DNA of 64,000 bases from Peterkaempfera sp044755465 (GTDB taxonomy: Bacteria > Actinomycetota > Actinomycetes > Streptomycetales > Streptomycetaceae), in assembly GCF_044755465.1 (NCBI RefSeq), contig NZ_JBIVRB010000002.1:372001-436000 (forward strand), in the 5' to 3' direction. The translations under genes and the position numbers were made by a program. Below are positions 62,049-64,000 of the stretch, one piece after another. Under the pieces are notes generated by a model, which was not told the origin of the DNA, made no database searches, and saw nothing but the letters and a program-made list of their open reading frames with translations. The stretch's first letter is position 1, and every line of letters starts with the position of its first letter.

Positions 62049-63029
62049 CTACAACTCGCTCCAGTCCTGGTCGGGATAGCGGTGGACCGGCGCCGAGATG
62101 TCGTCGAGCGCACCGCGGATCTCCTCCGGAAGCGTAAGGGCCTCCACCGACAGCGCCGCCTGGAGCTGGGTGGCCGTCCGGGCGCCGACCAGTGCCGCCG
62201 CCACGCCGGGCCGGTCCCGTACCCAGCACAGGGCGACCTGTAGCGGGCTGCTGGCCAGCCCGTCGGCGGCGGTGGTCACGGCGTCCACGATCCGCCGCCC
62301 CCGGTCGTCCAGGTACGGCAGGACGAAGCCGGAGAGGTAGGGGGAGGCGCCCCGGGAGTCCGGCGGGAGGCCGTGCCGGTACTTGCCGGTGAGCACGCCC
62401 CGGCCCAGCGGCGAGGACGCCAGCAGCCCGACGCCCAGGTCGAGCGCGGCGGGCAGCACCTCGCGCTCTATGTTGCGCTGGAGCAGCGAATACTCCATCT
62501 GGGTGCCCGCCAGCGGGGTGCGGCCGGGCACCGCCCGCTGCCAGGTGGCGGCCTTGGCCAGCTGCCAGCCGCAGAAGTTGGAGACGCCCACATAGCGGGC
62601 CCGTCCGGAGGAGACCGCCAGGTCCAGCGCGTGCAGGGTCTCCTCGGTCGGGGTGGCCGGGTCGAAGGCGTGCACCTGCCACAGGTCCACGTAGTCGGTG
62701 CCCAGCCGTTGCAGCGAGGCGTCCAGCGCGGCCAGCAGGTGCCCCCGGGAGGCGTCGAAGCGCCGGTCGGCGTCCGGCACGCTGCCCGCCTTGGTGGCGA
62801 TCACCAGCTCGGAGCGGGGCACCAGGTCCTCGATGAGCCGGGAGAGCAGGTACTCGGCGCCGCCGTCCGCGTACACGTCGGCGGTGTCGACCAGGTTGCC
62901 GCCGGCGTCCAGAAACTCCTTGAGCTGCTCGGCGGCCTCCTGCTCGTCGGTGTCGCGGCCCCATGTCATGGTGCCCAGGCCGAGCCGGGAGACCCGCAGC
63001 CCGGTCCGGCCGAGGTGTCGCTGTTCCAT
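62049..63029 (-). CDS. Aldo/keto reductase
   Basis: A 326-residue NADPH-dependent reductase: RHLGRTGLRVSRLGLGTMTW, catalytic Asp and Tyr in NLVDTADVYADGGAEYLL, Lys in LVIATKAGS, His in DLWQVHAFDP, and the C-terminal nucleotide-binding ALVGARTATQLQAAL. It resembles general actinobacterial oxidoreductases of the YhdN/Tas type. It lies 42 bp upstream of the helicase-like gene on the same strand. Substrate unknown. Confidence 0.92.
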   Translation of the reverse strand: MEQRHLGRTGLRVSRLGLGTMTWGRDTDEQEAAEQLKEFLDAGGNLVDTADVYADGGAEYLLSRLIEDLVPRSELVIATKAGSVPDADRRFDASRGHLLAALDASLQRLGTDYVDLWQVHAFDPATPTEETLHALDLAVSSGRARYVGVSNFCGWQLAKAATWQRAVPGRTPLAGTQMEYSLLQRNIEREVLPAALDLGVGLLASSPLGRGVLTGKYRHGLPPDSRGASPYLSGFVLPYLDDRGRRIVDAVTTAADGLASSPLQVALCWVRDRPGVAAALVGARTATQLQAALSVEALTLPEEIRGALDDISAPVHRYPDQDWSEL

Positions 63030-63216
63030 GTCCGCCGAGCGTAGTGGGCGGCCTGCGGCGCGTCGCGCAGACCCGCAGGTGGGGGCGTATCCGGGGCGGT
63101 ACGCGACGGCTGCGGAGCGTGATGCGGCACACAGCTACCCGCCGGTAGCATGCTGTGGGGGCCGGCGGCTACGCTCGCCCCGACGCCCGCGTCCGGCCAC
63201 ACCGCACATCCGGCAC

Positions 63217-63269
63217 CACCTCGACACCCCGCAACACCTCGACACCCCGCAACACACCACACCCTGCAA
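63217..63269. repeat. Short tandem repeat upstream of the LLM gene
   Basis: CACCTCGACACCCCGCAA occurs twice in tandem (63217-63234, 63235-63252), with a degenerate third copy to 63269, in the 278-bp divergent gap between the aldo/keto reductase and the LLM gene. Confidence 0.7.
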
Positions 63270-63307
63270 CACCCCGCATCCGGCCACACCACGGAGGCTT
63301 GCAGCAC

Positions 63308-64000
63308 ATGCGACTCGGTATCAACCTCGGCTACTGGGGCCTCGGCAACGACGCCGACAACGTCGCCGTCGCCCAGGAGGCCGACCGGCTCGGCTACGCG
63401 GTGTGCTGGGCGGCGGAGGCGTACGGCTCCGACGCCGCCACCGTGCTCGCCTACGTCGCCGCCAAGACGGAGCGGATCGACGTCGGCTCGGCGATCTTCC
63501 AGATCCCGGCCCGCACCCCGGCGATGACCGCGATGACCGCCGCCACCCTGGACACCCTCTCCGGCGGCCGCTTCCGGCTCGGCCTCGGCGTCTCCGGTCC
63601 GCAGGTCTCCGAGGGCTGGTACGGGGTCCGCTTCGACAAGCCGCTGGCCCGCACCCGCGAGTATGTGGAGATCATCCGCAAGGCCATGTCCCGCGAGCGC
63701 CTGGTCCACCAGGGCGCCAACTGGACGCTGCCGCTGCCCGGCGGCGCCGGCAAGCCGCTCAAGCTCACCGTGCACCCGGTGCGCGAGCACATCCCGCTGT
63801 ACATCGCCGCGATCGGGCCGAAGAACCTGGAGCAGACCGGCGAGATCGCGGATGGCTGGCTGGGCATCTTCTTCGCCCCCGAGCACGCCGAGCTCTCGCT
63901 GGAGCCGCTGCGGGCCGGCCGCGCCAGGGCCGGGCTGACGCTGGACGGCTTCGACCTGGTGCCCACCGTGCCGATCGCCGTCGGCGGCGACATCGCGGCC
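63308..64000 (+). CDS. LLM-class F420-dependent oxidoreductase (3' end outside window)
   Basis: The first 231 residues of a luciferase-like TIM-barrel oxidoreductase: MRLGINLGYWGLGNDADNVA, EADRLGYAVCWAAEAYGSDA, IDVGSAIFQIPARTPAMTAM, LDTLSGGRFRLGLGVSGPQV and IPLYIAAIGPKNLEQTGEIADG. This matches the F420-dependent class common in actinobacteria and is distinct from the LLM protein at 19216. The frame is open at the right edge. ATG 63308 is the natural start. Confidence 0.9.
   Translation, partial: MRLGINLGYWGLGNDADNVAVAQEADRLGYAVCWAAEAYGSDAATVLAYVAAKTERIDVGSAIFQIPARTPAMTAMTAATLDTLSGGRFRLGLGVSGPQVSEGWYGVRFDKPLARTREYVEIIRKAMSRERLVHQGANWTLPLPGGAGKPLKLTVHPVREHIPLYIAAIGPKNLEQTGEIADGWLGIFFAPEHAELSLEPLRAGRARAGLTLDGFDLVPTVPIAVGGDIAA

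Overview
The window is GC-rich DNA from a sporulating actinomycete, most likely Streptomycetaceae (Streptomyces, Kitasatospora or Streptacidiphilus). The evidence is two chaplin genes, one carrying a sortase signal, a type III polyketide synthase of the RppA type beside a CYP158-like P450, coenzyme F420 biosynthesis genes, frequent GTG and TTG starts, and long strong hairpin terminators. Most genes lie in tightly packed, translationally coupled operons.

Layout. 1-3781: the 3' part of a very large repeat-rich protein. 3839-7905: an ABC-2 exporter with a small membrane protein, divergent from a two-component system, with an inverted repeat between them. 7889-11088: a LacI regulator divergent from a secreted GH30 glycosidase with a ricin-type lectin domain. 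11304-15348: an HD-domain protein, then a flaviolin/melanin locus (small membrane protein, rppA, P450). 15578-37359: a large catabolic region. Operon A (15663-25138) encodes an AA_synth-family protein, a class III aminotransferase, a dihydropyrimidinase, an F420-type luciferase-like oxidoreductase, an F420:NADP oxidoreductase, a beta-ureidopropionase, and the F420 biosynthesis enzymes CofC/FbiD and FbiC. It is followed by an ABC importer with a THI5/NMT1-like binding protein, an IclR regulator, an aldehyde dehydrogenase with a second beta-ureidopropionase, an NCS1 permease, an alcohol dehydrogenase and a second aldehyde dehydrogenase. Four promoters in this region carry a shared 13-bp palindrome, GAACC-N3-GGTTC, so the 22 kb probably forms one regulon. 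My main proposal is a reductive pyrimidine (or related cyclic ureide) catabolic system in which F420H2 replaces the classical NAD(P)H dihydropyrimidine dehydrogenase, with cofactor synthesis built into the operon.

37408-49763: a compact biosynthetic cluster with no NRPS or modular PKS. It has a hydrolase, three methyltransferases (two a tandem pair), a carbamoyltransferase, an acetyltransferase, a TDO/PrnB-like haem enzyme, an aromatic amino acid decarboxylase, a 2-oxoglutarate/Fe(II) or IPNS-type oxygenase behind a Cys-containing leader peptide, and a ThDP-dependent 2-keto-acid decarboxylase. It looks like a route to a modified aromatic amine.

49764-55661: accreted mobile DNA next to a tRNA-Leu(GAG) gene. 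It holds two recombinase tail remnants, two secreted Asn-rich proteins, a 24-nt copy of the tRNA 3' end, a decayed DUF5753 regulator with its DUF6879-like partner, an APH-like kinase, a resolvase fragment and a tyrosine integrase fragment.

55904-64000: conserved chromosomal core, with an M20 peptidase, short and long chaplins, DUF5703, a RecD-like helicase homologue with degenerate motifs, an aldo/keto reductase, and the start of another F420-type LLM oxidoreductase cut by the window edge.
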